Positions 26,466 to 37,108 of a stretch of DNA of 64,000 bases are shown here, piece by piece. The position numbers and the translations under genes are program-made. This DNA comes from Spinellus fusiger (Eukaryota > Mucoromycota > Mucoromycetes > Mucorales > Phycomycetaceae). The first letter of the stretch is position 1. Every line of letters begins with the position of its first letter. The notes under the pieces were generated by a model. That model did no database searches and was not told the DNA's origin. It saw nothing but the letters and a program-made list of their open reading frames with translations. The DNA is taken from positions 285,711 to 349,710 of the forward strand of contig JALLLS010000033.1 in NCBI GenBank assembly GCA_025094145.1, read 5' to 3'.

Positions 26466-27303
26466 CTATTCTTCCATAGCGTCCAATCCTTTTTTAACTG
26501 ACACTTCAGTTGCTGGATTTTCGATCTGCATTTCTGTATTGATGACTACTTCCTTGCTCGGAGCAATAATCCGGATAGACTTCATTCTTGCCATACTATT
26601 AAGGTCACCATCCCACTCCCTAAGCAATCTTAATGTCTTTCCATTTGTCATATCGGGTATCTCTGTTGTCATGGTAATATGAAGATAATTAAGTATGAGA
26701 TAAAGATGCAGATTCATATTGTTAGTCAACTACTGACCAAATCCTGACTTGTATTCTGCCTTTTCATTTTCAATTAAAGCAAGTAGTAGGTTTTCACGGT
26801 TTGTCTTTGGTCTTGGGTTACCAATCTGTCGTTCTTTCACGAGTTTTTCCAACTCTTCATTATTACGCTCTAAATACCTATAGATAGATAGATAGATATT
26901 AATATCAGGCTTAACTCTTTTCATTGTCTGCTTACATTTCTACCAAATCCTGTAACTCTTTCTTTGTGGCAATAGGCAGACTATCATCAAATGCATATCG
27001 AAACCAGAGCCATCGATCCGCTACAATGGTGTTATTCTCTCTTTTATCCCACCTTTCCTCATTTTCTGTTGACATCTACCGAGACTTACACTTAGTATTA
27101 GTGTTAGATCGCTCTACTGATCTTTGATCTAAACGCTCTTTTCGTAAAAAGACTCTTGTAAGTTGACGAGCTTTTCGAGAACTAGGGTGGCATTCTTCTC
27201 TGTTCTTTATGGTTTTAAGAGTATGTCTTTTGTTGTTGGGCTGTTGTTTGTTGGGCTGTTAGTCCTCTATTGAAGTGTGTTTTGTCCTTCATGAGCCTAC
27301 CAT
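26466..27303 (-). CDS. TMA16: Translation machinery-associated protein 16 (Tma16)
   Basis: Small nuclear/nucleolar factor that binds pre-60S ribosomal particles during large-subunit assembly (family knowledge). Five exons: 27303-27301 (ATG only), 27240-27118, 27075-26936, 26877-26738 and 26662-26466. They give 200 aa (human TMA16 is about 203), with all phases closing. Family pattern: MPNNKRHTLK with HPSSRKARQLTR at the N-terminus, WLWFRYAFDD, ELQDLVEMYLERNNEELEKL, and the C-terminal signature FEIPDMTNGKTLRLLREWDG followed by DLNSMARMKSIRI. The start exon is just ATG followed by GTAGGC. An alternative in-frame acceptor 15 nt upstream (exon from 27255) would add five residues (PNKQQ). The second intron (42 nt) contains a clear CTAAC/ACTAAT branch-point sequence. 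Confidence 0.93.
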
Positions 27304-28082
27304 GCTTAGAATGTTATAATGGAAAATTATAAACGACATTTCTTTTCTTGGAAATCCTCCAAAGCCACACGATTTTTTTTTTCCATTTCTTCACTTTTCT
27401 TTTTTTTTTCTCTTTCTGTAAGTGAATGAAAGTTGAGTCTACTCCTATTTCTTTTCTTTTTAGTATAGGATTGGACAGAGACCATGTTATTTGTTTTATT
27501 ATATTATATTATATTATATTATATTAAAAATGGAGGAAAAGGGCTGAAGAATAAGTCAATAAAATGAAAATGATGTAAATCATAAAAGCAATGTTCTTCC
27601 GTACCGATATTTAATGGACTCAATTGAAATAGAATAGGCCAGCCAAAGAACTCATGCTTTAGAAATATGCAGTACAATAGCCTATAGAAACACGGGCTGC
27701 TTTCTAAGCATACAAGATAACAGAAGTGTATGTAATATGAGCATGGACACGTACTAGTGTTTGTTAAAGACAATCCATCTTATACATCAGGACAGGTCCT
27801 ATTAGAACAACACCATCGGCCCTACAATGTCAACCTTCTTTTATATATCTTCTTTTATGTTGATCATTTCCTCTCTCTTTTGAAATACATACTAAAATAG
27901 TACAGGTGCCTAGTCAAATCTCTATTTATTTTTCTGCTTCTTCCTTTTGGCACACAAACCGTGACTGTGGTGGTGAAAAGGAAAGAACTTTTTTTGATGG
28001 ATTTCTCCCACCTTTTCAAAGTACTTTTTGGAGGGTAAAGCTACCTTTTCTTCTTCTTTTCGTGTTAATTGTTGAGTTGAAT
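27304..28082. promoter_or_regulatory. Shared divergent promoter region of TMA16 and RTT106
   Basis: The two genes are head-to-head with 779 bp between start codons. The region holds poly(dT)/poly(dA) tracts (27369-27378 and 27403-27413) of the kind that exclude nucleosomes at fungal promoters, an ATATT pentanucleotide microsatellite (27497-27526), and CT-rich runs before the RTT106 start. Promoter function is inferred from position. Upstream of the RTT106 ATG the frame stays open to 27906 without an ATG in good context. Confidence 0.6.
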
Positions 28083-29324
28083 ATGGAAGCTGGTTTGATC
28101 GACACTGTGGACAATATTCCATTAAAAAAGGCAGTGATAAAACTGATAAATACGCACCCAGCCAGTATTGCTGTAATTCAAGGCCTGCTCAAGCACTATA
28201 ATGAAAAACTAGCGTCTGCTGCAGTAGAACCAACACCACTCCACCATAAAAAACCAAAAGGTCACTCCGAGGCCACCACTGTAGAGGCAGAACTTGTCAA
28301 TATCTCTGTTCAAATGCCAGCACGTAAAAGACTGACGATTAACTTTACAGCAACCCACCTATTGTTCATGAATATGAAAACAGTGAACACAGAGTACAGT
28401 TATACTTTTGAAGAGTTGAAAATCGGAGCATGTCTACCTACCCCAGAAAAGACACAGATAGGATACACCTTTGTTCTTTTCTTTAAGAACGAGTCACTAG
28501 ATCCTATTGTGTTTAATATAGTAGAAGATGGCAAACTGACTCTCAATCGACCAGGACAGAAAGAACAGTTACTGAATTCCAACAGTGATAAAGTCATCAG
28601 TCAGCTCTTTACTGAGAAATCAGTGGAGATTATAGTACCCTCAAAAGATGTCTATCTGGCCAGCGGTCTTTTTCAAGGTGCAGGACAGCCTGTGAGTGAA
28701 CGCTCATATGCATCTTGTCACTGGAAGAATAAGGATGGCTATCTGTTCTTTATGCCGCAGGGAGTTCTTTTTGGATTTAAAAAGCCCACTGTATTCTTTC
28801 CAGTCGAGAGTATTGCTTCTATTGCTATTGGTTATGTCACTCGTTTAACATTCGATTTGTCGATAAGACTGAAAGAAAAAAAACTAGCGTATGGCGCATC
28901 AGGAGGATTAAATATTCCTCGTTTCAGACCTGGATGGGATGGAGAAACCGTGTCTTTTGAATTCACTATGATTGAACATTCAGAATATCGTGCTATCAAT
29001 GCATACATCGAGAAACTGTCTATCAATGACAGCAGTATGAGTGAAGCAAGAAGAGCACCTGTACTGAAATCAATAGCATCATCAACACCAAGTGATAACG
29101 ATAAAGAAGATCAACCAGGAACAGCTAGAATGATGGAGGAGGATGATGATGAAGAAAATGATCACGATTTCGTACCTAGTGATAATGGTGATGAACCATT
29201 AGAGTACGATTCAGATGCAAGCTCAGACCAGGAGGATGATGATGACAATGAATATCATTCTGGAGAGGATGTAGACGAATTGGATGAAATGAATGAGACG
29301 GAATCTATCAATGAAAGCATTTAG
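28083..29324 (+). CDS. RTT106: Histone chaperone Rtt106 family
   Basis: Nuclear histone H3-H4 chaperone acting in replication-coupled nucleosome assembly and silencing (family knowledge). Single-exon 413 aa; I start at the ATG at 28083 because MEAGLIDTVDN matches a normal helical N-terminus and the upstream open part is hydrophobic and unlike the family. Order: helical dimerisation-like N-terminus (about 1-60); a first PH-like module (VNISVQMPARKRLTINFT ... YTFVLFFKNE); a second PH-like module of the Rtt106/Spt16-middle type (YASCHWKNKDGYLFFMPQG, TRLTFDLSIRL, VSFEFTMIEHSEYRAINAYI, to about 315); then a long Asp/Glu-rich tail (about 345-413). The FACT subunits Pob3/SSRP1 and Spt16 share this fold but are longer and carry extra domains. 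Rtt106 fits length and acidic tail better. Confidence 0.88.
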   Translation: MEAGLIDTVDNIPLKKAVIKLINTHPASIAVIQGLLKHYNEKLASAAVEPTPLHHKKPKGHSEATTVEAELVNISVQMPARKRLTINFTATHLLFMNMKTVNTEYSYTFEELKIGACLPTPEKTQIGYTFVLFFKNESLDPIVFNIVEDGKLTLNRPGQKEQLLNSNSDKVISQLFTEKSVEIIVPSKDVYLASGLFQGAGQPVSERSYASCHWKNKDGYLFFMPQGVLFGFKKPTVFFPVESIASIAIGYVTRLTFDLSIRLKEKKLAYGASGGLNIPRFRPGWDGETVSFEFTMIEHSEYRAINAYIEKLSINDSSMSEARRAPVLKSIASSTPSDNDKEDQPGTARMMEEDDDEENDHDFVPSDNGDEPLEYDSDASSDQEDDDDNEYHSGEDVDELDEMNETESINESI

Positions 29325-29639
29325 TGCTTCTATATAGTAATATTTGCACCACTTTTAGCATGGGACAATGTATTTATAGCCTTTGTAATATATCAAGTAT
29401 TGGACTTTGACTTTTTTATGGTTGTTTGGATAGGCTTTTATTAGAAAATATTTGAAATTGGTTTTTGTTTTCTCTAAACTTGCAGTTTCTATTTATTTAT
29501 ATTTTGCAGGTGATAATCTTTTATTTTGTGGATGACCCTTTTTCACTCCTGTGTTTCTTCTTTTCACTTAATATTATTACGAGATGCCTACTTATATCAT
29601 ACCAGATAAATGCATGGATTGTTTAAAATTAATGAATTT
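29325..29639. other. 3' flank of RTT106
   Basis: AT-rich, no gene. It marks the end of the gene-bearing part of the window. Confidence 0.5.
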
Positions 29640-30070
29640 GATTTCAAAGTAAACACAAGAGTTTCTTGTCCGTGTAATTGAAGGAGAACTGTCAGCAAGA
29701 AAAGCTGAAGATGTTAAAGTAAACGCTAGAATGGATACACTTAGTAAGCATTTCCTGGAGCTCTTAAGTATTATTATAGACAGACTAAATAAGTTTGATA
29801 TGAAAGGCTATTAACTGGCTATATATTACTCTGTTATTTATTAAGTCCAAAAATTTCAAAGTTTGATTGGTGCTTGTGACTATAAAGCTACATACTTGCT
29901 ACTCTACTTGTCATGTTTAAACTCTGTCGAGCTATTCTGGTTAAAAGTTAATGGACATACAGTTCAAGGTATTATTATTTTTAAACCCTGAGGTATTTCT
30001 AGTTGCTATTTAGCATCGGGCCTGATAGTCATTCATGAGTGCTATTAAAAATTTGGAGATAAACATAGAA
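29640..30070 (+). pseudogene. Relic of an IS630/Tc1-superfamily transposase
   Basis: Two short peptides in different frames resemble the ends of a fungal transposase. FLVRVIEGELSARKAEDVKV with NARMDTLSKHFLE (29650-29770) is like the helix-turn-helix start. FNSVELFWLKVNG (about 29920-29960) is like the NPIELFWSKVK box holding the last acidic catalytic residue. The part between is deleted. A related short segment follows at 30290-30380, so the relic may be duplicated. A poly(A) run lies at 30108-30126. Confidence 0.5.
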
Positions 30071-30532
30071 ACGCTTCAAATAAAATAACAAGAAATAAGA
30101 TTTTTTTTTAAAAAAAAAAAAAAAAAGGACACAGGAAAGAAAAGGTATGAGACTTCAAATTGAGGGATGATGAAAAATGATAATTCAGGAATAGACATTC
30201 CAAAGGGAATAAATTCAACAGAGAAAATGGTACCAGAAAAGATAACTATCATTTTACAGTTCAAAGTATTTTTTATTTTGGGTGTTGGTTGCTATTTACG
30301 CATTAGGCATATTAGCCACTCTATGAGAGCTTTTGAACAATTAAGATATACATATAAACACTTCAAATACAAATATGGAAAAAAAAATGCAAGGAAAAAA
30401 GAAACAGAAAGATAAGAGTAGATAAAACCTCGAAATGAGAAATATGAGAGATGAGAGAAAATGACAATGCAGACATAGACATTAGTTTGGGCCTAATCCC
30501 ACAAGCTTTTAATAGACCAATCTTTAGTCTAT

Positions 30533-31141
30533 TTATAAGTCTTGCTGGGTGTGTTGATTGTCTCCCTCAACTCCTTCCATAGCTGAGTCAGACCCAAATG
30601 CCTGGAGGGCTTCTTTTCCAAGGGTGGAGGAAGGGCTGGTGACTGTGGCCTTGGCCTTAAGGTCTTCAAGGAGCTTCTCAAAGGCAATGGTGGATAGACG
30701 GGATGTGGCAATCTTTGAGCCAAAGTGGCGAGCAATGCTGTACCTTAAATGAGTGGGGGCATGGAGACAGGTGTTGGACTCTCTTTGCTCAAAGAGTTCT
30801 TGGGCCATTACAGCTTTGGTGCTGTCAAACTCCTGCTGGAGCTTAGGGTCTGCAATCACCTTTGCAGCTACTGGATCAAAGTTTGCCTGTGGCTTGATCT
30901 TTGATTTCTCGAGTTTCTCTTCGAGTTCTTGTTTGAAGCTGCTGTGTACAAGCAGTGCAATTGTACTCCTTGCTAGGAGGTGGGTGTCTATGATCCGTGG
31001 CTGTTAGATCTTCAGTGATCCCAACATCTTGTGGATCTGGCTGTACTTGAGGTAGCGGCAACAAGGAACATATACAAAGTCGTATACTGAGGGCCCAGTA
31101 GGCTCTTGTGAGGCCCAAAGTGTTTGTGCTCTAAGCAGTGC
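30533..31141 (-). pseudogene. Gag-like remnant next to an LTR-A fragment
   Basis: On the minus strand, from just inside the LTR end at 31142, an open stretch of about 155 codons (from about 30998 to 30533) reads IIDTHLLARSTIALLVHSS, KQELEEKLEKSKIKPQANF, KVIADPKLQQEFDSTKAVM and HLRYSIARHFGSKIATSRL. It is helical and charged, with no zinc knuckle, ending at a stop at 30533. Position directly after the LTR and the helical character suggest the gag/capsid start of the LTR-A retrotransposon. I do not recognise the protein itself. Everything downstream (pol) is missing. Confidence 0.45.
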
Positions 31142-31264
31142 TGAAATTGTTTGGACAGGAGAATAACGAGACTGAACAAAGATAATTTTTATTGATTAAA
31201 GAAAGGTTCATTATTTATACTTTTTGTGGGTGTCTATCCTTCAGTGGCTTCTACCTTATGGTAG
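31142..31264 (-). mobile_element. LTR-A fragment (3' part of the LTR)
   Basis: Matches the last ~120 bp of the 578-bp LTR-A family (see 48063-48640): CTACCATAAGGTAGAAG, GTATAAATAATGAACC (TATA box), AATAAAAATTATC and a CAATTTCA end. It is cut at 31264 by another LTR insertion beginning TGTTAAGAATCC. Confidence 0.8.
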
Positions 31265-31387
31265 TGTTAAGAATCCTTGAGAAAATGGTATGCTATTTGG
31301 GTTTAAAAGAGTATTTTTTCAAAGATGCAAAGGGTGCATCTGCTTTCACTATTGTTAAGAATCAGAGGCAAAAGGGGTGCTTGGTAT
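31265..31387 (-). mobile_element. Nested LTR-C fragments
   Basis: Two reverse-oriented pieces, each beginning TGTTAAGAATC (31265 and about 31357). They match the end of LTR-C (37316-37485); CAAAGATGCAAAGGGTGCATC and GGCAAAAGGGGTGCTTGGTA are shared. One copy interrupts another, and LTR-B at 31388 interrupts the second. Confidence 0.65.
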
Positions 31388-31573
31388 TGTTAAAAAAACC
31401 CAAAGGCAAAAGGTGTGGTTTAGGAATGTAATAGATATATTTCTCAAGTTGCTTCTGCTATGAATTGAGCAGGCTTATATACTTTTTCTTCTTAGTTACA
31501 TTGACTACTTTTTGCAACAACAAGTCTTATGGGGATTCAGGGGTGTATATTCTTCATCCCCTATTTCCCAACA
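31388..31573 (-). mobile_element. Solo LTR-B, 186 bp
   Basis: Complete LTR with TGTT...AACA ends, reverse orientation; about the same length as the copies at 59896-60080 (185 bp) and 31662-37239. Flanks GTAT/GCAT differ at one base and could be a decayed 4-bp target duplication. Confidence 0.8.
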
Positions 31574-31717
31574 GCATGTATATGTATAGTCTACTAGAGT
31601 GGGTTCTTGTTGGGATTGGGACTGTCACTGTCCCTATTTCCCAACACTGTTTATGCTATTCTGTTAGGAAAAAAGGGATGAAGAACATACCCCCCTGAAT
31701 CCCATAAGACTTGTTAT

Positions 31718-31931
31718 TGTTACAAATAAGAAAAGATTCTGTCCCTAGAAGCTAGAGAAGGGAAGATTATTGTCTATGCATTTTTTATAGAGAATGCTAT
31801 TGAAAATTAGTCTTGTATCAGACATACCTTAGAAGTGTATAAGTAGTCTTTGGATTTTGAAGAATTAAGTCTTTGAGAAATATACCTTTTTACCAACTTA
31901 ACACACCTCTTGTTTTTTGGGCTTTTGAACA
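31718..31931 (+). repeat. 5' LTR of the Ty3-like element (214 bp)
   Basis: Begins TGTTACAAATAAG and ends GCTTTTGAACA. It contains TGTATAAGTAG (TATA-like) and GAATTAAGTCTTTGAGAAATATACC, the segment shared with LTR-B and LTR-C. Very short for a Ty3-type LTR. Confidence 0.92.
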
Positions 31932-31979
31932 CTTATTTCTCCATTCTATAAAACACATCTTTGAACCCCTTTTTCAAAA

Positions 31980-32747
31980 ATGAACACAACTGCTGCACAC
32001 GACCTTTTCCAGAAAAGAGCACCTATCTTCACAGGCTCTACCAACTCAATGCCTATTGACATCTGGGTAACTGAAATGGCACACTGGAAAGTAGATCTTT
32101 TCAATCACGTCAGTTCCTATATGGCTGCTATCATGATGAGTGAAAAACTGGAAGGAGCAGCAAAGGAATCCATGGGCACCAGATCTTTTAGGGCACCAGA
32201 GGAGCTGTATGCTCATCTAAGAGAATACTTCCCAATGCATAGCTACAGAACAGCTCTCAATGTGAAGCTGGATAATGGCATCTTTTTTGCCCCATTTGTA
32301 GCAGCCAATGTCTCAAAAGAAGCCTTGGACCTATACCACATACTGTCCCCATCTGATGGATTGGCACACAAAATAGCAAAGGCCCTTAGCAAGGCATTCC
32401 CCTGAACATGGTAACTCACTGGAATGCCCCCCACCCAAGTGACTAGGGATAACTTTGAAGTAACACTCAGAAAATTTGACAATTTTTCCACATTAACCCC
32501 ATCAGGCACTCCGGAGTACTACCCAAAGAAAAAGGCAACATTGAGAAAGGCACAGGCACCTACAAGTCCCACTAGACCCGCCACACCTGCCAGCCAGGCT
32601 CACCCCAGTAGGTCCTCCCAGAGAAGAAAGAAACAGTGGGAGAAGGGGAGCCATTACACTGAGCTTGAAAGTCAAGTAGAAGAACAAGCAAAGCAGATAA
32701 AAGCCCTTTTGGCTCTAGTGAACAAGAAGTCTTTGGGAAAAGACTAG
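31980..32747 (+). pseudogene. gag of the Ty3-like element, broken
   Basis: Two frames: 31980-32405 (141 codons, capsid-like and helical, e.g. FTGSTNSMPIDIWVTEMAHW, LREYFPMHSYRTALNV) and, after a stop/frameshift, 32424-32747 (basic and Pro-rich, ending in a predicted coiled segment LESQVEEQAKQIKALLALV). No zinc knuckle is visible. Capsid identity rests on position and on the Ty3-type -W--M---W pattern. Confidence 0.75.
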
Positions 32748-32824
32748 GCAATGCATGCACTCCCTCACCACTAGCTATAGGATCATTTATTAAAAATAAA
32801 CCAGAACCTGTAATCAGTGGTTGT

Positions 32825-33589
32825 ATGTGCTGCCATAATAAGAGGAAGAAAACAACACATTGGGTGACCTTACCAGCAACCACAATTGGTGGGACGAGAG
32901 TACACACTGTGGCTGATCAAGGTGCTGCAGCAAATCTCATCACAAAGGAAAAGGCAGATCAGCTAGGATTGCACATAAAGACTGAATCACCTCTGAAACT
33001 AAAATCTTTGTGGAACCAAGAACCATACATGACAGTGGGGAGAGCCAATGCAAAGATCATAGTAACTGGAAGTCCTGGAAGATGGATGAGTCTGATTGTA
33101 GTAGACTTCAAGACAGACTGGGAGCTATTGCTAGGATCCAAGACACTAGAATCTATAGGGTACTTACTCAAAAGCTCAGCTGTGGAAAAGAAGTACAAAT
33201 CACAACCTAACTACAAAGTGACCATGAAACAAGAAGATTCAAACCAAGGAGCTAGTGTGGAGAAGAAAGCACCTGTTGTGCAAAAAAGAATGCAGGCAGC
33301 CCTGGGCCTAGAAAAAGACTACTTTAAAGAACAAAGGGACAATGATTTCGAAAAATACAATGCCATGTATCCTGAAGTTGACAGAGACAGTATTGCTACC
33401 AGACTCACAGCTCAGTGTGATGAGAAAACAAAAGAACACCTAACTACTCTTTTCCCACATTGTGCAGCCCTAAGGGAGTACCCCAGTGGGTGCCCACCAC
33501 CAGCAGCATATGCTCCAATTTGCCCACCAATGAAAGATGAAGCACAGCTACTTTTTGTGGTGCAACACACACTTGGTGGTGCCACATAA
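32825..33589 (+). pseudogene. Retropepsin region and RT N-terminus of the Ty3-like element
   Basis: A 254-codon frame. The retropepsin core reads TVADQGAAANLITKEKADQL, where the catalytic D-S/T-G-A has become D-Q-G-A, followed by LLLGSKTLESIGYL (the flap/ILG side). The C-terminal part (KEHLTTLFPHCAALREYPSG) leads towards the reverse transcriptase. The stop at 33587-33589 ends the frame. Confidence 0.75.
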
Positions 33590-34740
33590 GAGTCAAGAGA
33601 AGAGTTTGTTAAGAAAAGAATTGAATACAGTATTGATGAACAAGGACATGCACATGCACAAGTACCCATTTTTTCCGTGAAGCCAGGAACTACAGACCGC
33701 CATGTGCTATTTGATGACAGTTCAAATAGTACTATAAATATGAGAAAAGTTGGCCTACAACTACCAACACCCATGGAGTGTGCACTGTTTGTAAGAGGAG
33801 CTAAGATACTCACATCCCTAGATTTGGCTTCCTTCTTCACTGCCATAAGGCTTGACCAAAAAGTACAAGATTACTGGACTTTTGATGGTGGGAGTGTTGG
33901 AAAGCTGAGAACAAGACACCTGGTTCAAGGAAACTCAGAATCACCAGCAATAGCTTAAGCTTTCTTACAGCATATGCTATCAAAAGCACCCAGCATATCT
34001 GACAAACTGTTGATATATATCAACAATATATACCTCAAGTCAACCACTGGAAACAAAATAGAACACACAAAAGACATTGGAGAAGTGGCCTGCTGTCTGG
34101 CCAAGGCAAACCTCTTGATCAACATGAAGAAGAGTATATTTTTTGGAAGGTTGGATGTTGCCATACTGGGAAGGGAGTGGAGTGAAGATGGAGATTGAGA
34201 GTGCCAGATTACAGGGTAAAACATCTGCTTTCTCTGGAGATGCCAGAAACTGTAAAAGGTATTCAACAAATGTGTGGAGGTATAAATGCTATAAGCAAGC
34301 ATTTGCCATGATCACAATCTATACTCTTACCCTTTTATGAGATGATTGGCTCAAAAAATCAATTAAACAAACAAGACAAAGACTCCTTGAGACCAAACTG
34401 GAAAGCCCTAATGCAATCCCTCACTGACATAAAGCATTTGGCAATACCAAGGCCTGGAGCACCTCTAACACTAAGAGTGGATGCTGCAGAATCTGGGATT
34501 GGAGTGGTCCTTCTCACCCATCCTACTCCTAATCAAGAAAACGTAGTACCCATTGCATACTACTTGAAAGCTTTTGATGGAGCCCAAGGAAGCAGGCACC
34601 TAGGCTGGAGAGAAGCCTATGGAATGGTAGCAGTGGTAAACCATTTCTATCCCTACCTGGATGGATGTGTCAACCTTATAATAGAAACAGATGCAACCAC
34701 TGCTCTGGGACTCTTCATGCACAAGACAAAGCACTGTTGA
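33590..34740 (+). pseudogene. Reverse transcriptase and RNase H of the Ty3-like element
   Basis: RT: ILTSLDLASFFTAIRLDQ (motif A with the first Asp), QGNSESPAIA then stop, and LLIYINNIYLKS where the Y-x-D-D box has become Y-I-N-N, so catalytic aspartates are lost. RNase H: LTLRVDAAESGIGVVLL (first Asp), GWREAYGMVAVVNHF (Glu) and LIIETDATTALGL (Asp) are preserved. Stops at 33957 and 34197, and frame changes, separate the parts. Confidence 0.85.
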
Positions 34741-34782
34741 GATGATTTATCAAGATTCTGTGCTGAACTAAGCAGTCTGGGA

Positions 34783-36141
34783 GTGCATCAAGACATGGTG
34801 GTACATTGCTCTGGGGAAACACAACTAATGGCAGACTGGCTCTCTCAAGTGCTAGACAGACCAAGAACTCAGAAGAAAAAGCCAAAGGACTCAGAAGGGA
34901 TAGAGACCATTGGAGCTTTTGAACTAGAGGAAACTCAATTATTGGGAAGTGAAGTAGACCACGTGGTGTCCTGGGATGATGAAGATGATGATGACAAAGA
35001 TCTGGACTACAATCCAGACAAGCATGAAGAAGAGGAAGACACTGAGGATGAGAGTGACATGGTGGTAGATGAGTCCAAAGATAATGACCCTGAAGGCACA
35101 CTGGCATGTCATGCAATGGCACTAGACAATATCCAAGGCCCTTATGAGCTGGTGTTGGAAGCTCAAACAGATCCAACAATAATGAGATGGACTGAACTGG
35201 CAAAAAGTTGCAATGTTATGGATGAAGACTCCACACCTGATATGGATGAAGTATCCAACATGCTGATAAACGAAGGAGTGTTGCATTGTTGGGTACCTAC
35301 TCACCACATAGGATCCATGGGAACTTGGGTCCCAGTAATCACTAGGAGCATAGCAAAAAAATTGATAAAAGATGTCCACCAGAAACTGGCCCATTCAGGC
35401 ATAGCCAGAACCTTGAGCTATGTAAGAGAAAGAGTATGGTGTGAAGGTCTACTTGGTATTGCAGAAAAGGTGGTGAAGTCTTGTCATGCCTGTCAGATGA
35501 GTGCAGTGCAACAAAGATCATACATGCCCATGCAAACCTCTGTCACCTCAGAACCCTGAGAGCATATTTACATTGATTTGCTACACATTGGTGATGACAA
35601 AGATCCAGAGGTGGATGCACTGGTTGCTATAGACTCTGCCAGTGGACATTACAAGGTATACCCTATATTGGACATGACGGCTGCCACAATAGTGAACACC
35701 CTCAAGCAGAACTGGTTTGCACAACATGGTCTCCCATAGAAACTCACTAGTGATAATGGCAGGCAGTTCATCTCACATGAATTTACCAACTACCTTGAGA
35801 GAAAAAATATTCAACACATATGTGCTTCACCTATGCATCCACAATCAAAATTGGCCAAAATTGTCATGAAACTATTCAAAGATAAACTGAGAAGGTTGAA
35901 GTTGGATGAAGAACAAACAGGAGGATGGACAAAGTATATACCAAGGATAGTTGCTTCACATGCCCACACTATATCTGCTACTCTGGGCTGCACTCCATAT
36001 GAGCAACTTTACCCAAAAACTGCTCTGAGCTTGAACCCACCAGGGACACTCATACATGAGGAAGATGACTTTGATGTAGAGAGGTTGGAAAGGAGACTGT
36101 CCAAGCAGACAACAGAACAACAGAACAACAGAACATGCTGA
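34783..36141 (+). pseudogene. Integrase of the Ty3-like element
   Basis: After an acidic linker (34960-35080) comes the H-H-C-C zinc domain HQKLAHSGIARTLSYVRERVW ... SCHACQ (35375-35500). The catalytic core follows across a stop at 35557-35559: YIDLLHIGD (first Asp), LTSDNGRQFISHEF (second Asp), and AKIVMKLFK where the usual third residue Glu (as in NGIVERFN) is Lys. The integrase cannot be active. A stop also occurs at about 35737. Confidence 0.85.
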
Positions 36142-36869
36142 GAAGAAAAGCTCTTGAAAGAGCAAACAAAAACATTGTGGCCAGATGGTTTGAACCTGGA
36201 GAATGGGTCTCAGTGAAAGTCTTGCCCAAAGCACCCAACATAGCAAAGCAATGGGAAAGGAGGACAGGCCCCTTCCAGGTGATAGCAAGGCATTGATCCA
36301 TCTACTCACTGAGAGACAGGGAAGGAAGGCCATTGGCAAGAAACTATCATGAAGATAGGCTTATGCCCTACTTTTGGGGCAAAGAAGAAGTAGTTCTCAG
36401 GGCAAGAGCCTTGCCTCCTCCCAATCAAGAGGAAGTGGAAACTGGCTCAGGTAGAAATACCCCAGAGGAGCAACCAGTCTCCAGAGAAGAGCCAGAGGCA
36501 CAAGACCAGAATGAAGAAGCAGCAGGGGGGTTGTCTGAGGAGAATGATTTGGATGCCATACATATGCCAGACGAACCTGTACCAGAGGAAGTGGCTGTGC
36601 CAGAAGAAGAACCTGTGCTAGAAGAAGAAGTTGCCATGTCAGGATCTGAGTTCCCCTCAGAAGTTGAAGAACTCATCAGATATGGCCAAAAAAGAAAAGC
36701 AACTGTGAGATGGAAAAAAATGCACCAACAAGAAATGGAATGTCTACTGGAAGGCCATCCGATTGTAGATGATGCACCAGGATCAACAAGAAGGTGCAGG
36801 TTGATAGAGGAGGACAGCAACTTTGAAGACAGTGAGCCTGAAGAAAGCAAGCCTGAAGAAGACCTATAG
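36142..36869 (+). pseudogene. Integrase C-terminal GPF region and acidic tail
   Basis: WERRTGPFQVIARH (about 36250-36295) is the GPY/F-type module at the end of Ty3-like integrases, followed by a stop. The frame then continues with LRDREGRPLARNYHEDRLMP and a long Glu/Pro-rich tail to the stop at 36867-36869, 22 bp before the 3' LTR. No chromodomain is visible. Confidence 0.75.
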
Positions 36870-36891
36870 TCAACACACAATCTCTGGAGTA

Positions 36892-37108
36892 TGTTACAAA
36901 TAAGGAAAGATTCTGTCCCTAGAAGCTAGAGAAGGGAAGATTATTGTTCATGCATTTTTTATAGAGAATGCTATTGAAAATTAGTCTTGTATCAGACATA
37001 CCTTAGAAGAAGTGTATAAGTAGTCTTTGGATTTTGAAGAATTAAGTCTTTGAGAAATATACCTTTTTACCAACTTAACATGCCTCTTGTTTTTTAGGCT
37101 TTTGAACA
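36892..37108 (+). repeat. 3' LTR of the Ty3-like element (217 bp)
   Basis: Nearly identical to the 5' LTR; an extra GAA in the AGAAGAAGTG stretch accounts for the 3-bp length difference. Ends at the TTAT duplication. Confidence 0.92.

Larger units (their letters stand above)
31718..37108 (+). mobile_element. Decayed Ty3/gypsy-like LTR retrotransposon
   Basis: 5.39-kb element bounded by direct LTRs (31718-31931, 214 bp; 36892-37108, 217 bp) that differ by a 3-bp GAA indel and a few substitutions. Both LTRs have TGTT...AACA ends. The element is flanked by the 4-bp duplication TTAT, inserted into an LTR-B. Domain order gag, protease, reverse transcriptase, RNase H, integrase is the Ty3 order. 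Coding is broken by several stops, so it is non-autonomous now. The high LTR identity against badly decayed coding suggests it may have been mobilised in trans while already defective. Confidence 0.93.

Noticed and set aside
27906..28082. N-terminal extension of RTT106
   Set aside because: Open but lacks an ATG at its start, is hydrophobic and unlike the family; the ATG at 28083 fits better.
30533..31141. Host gene on the minus strand
   Set aside because: Lies directly inside an LTR-A end and has no exon structure; better explained as an LTR-A gag remnant.
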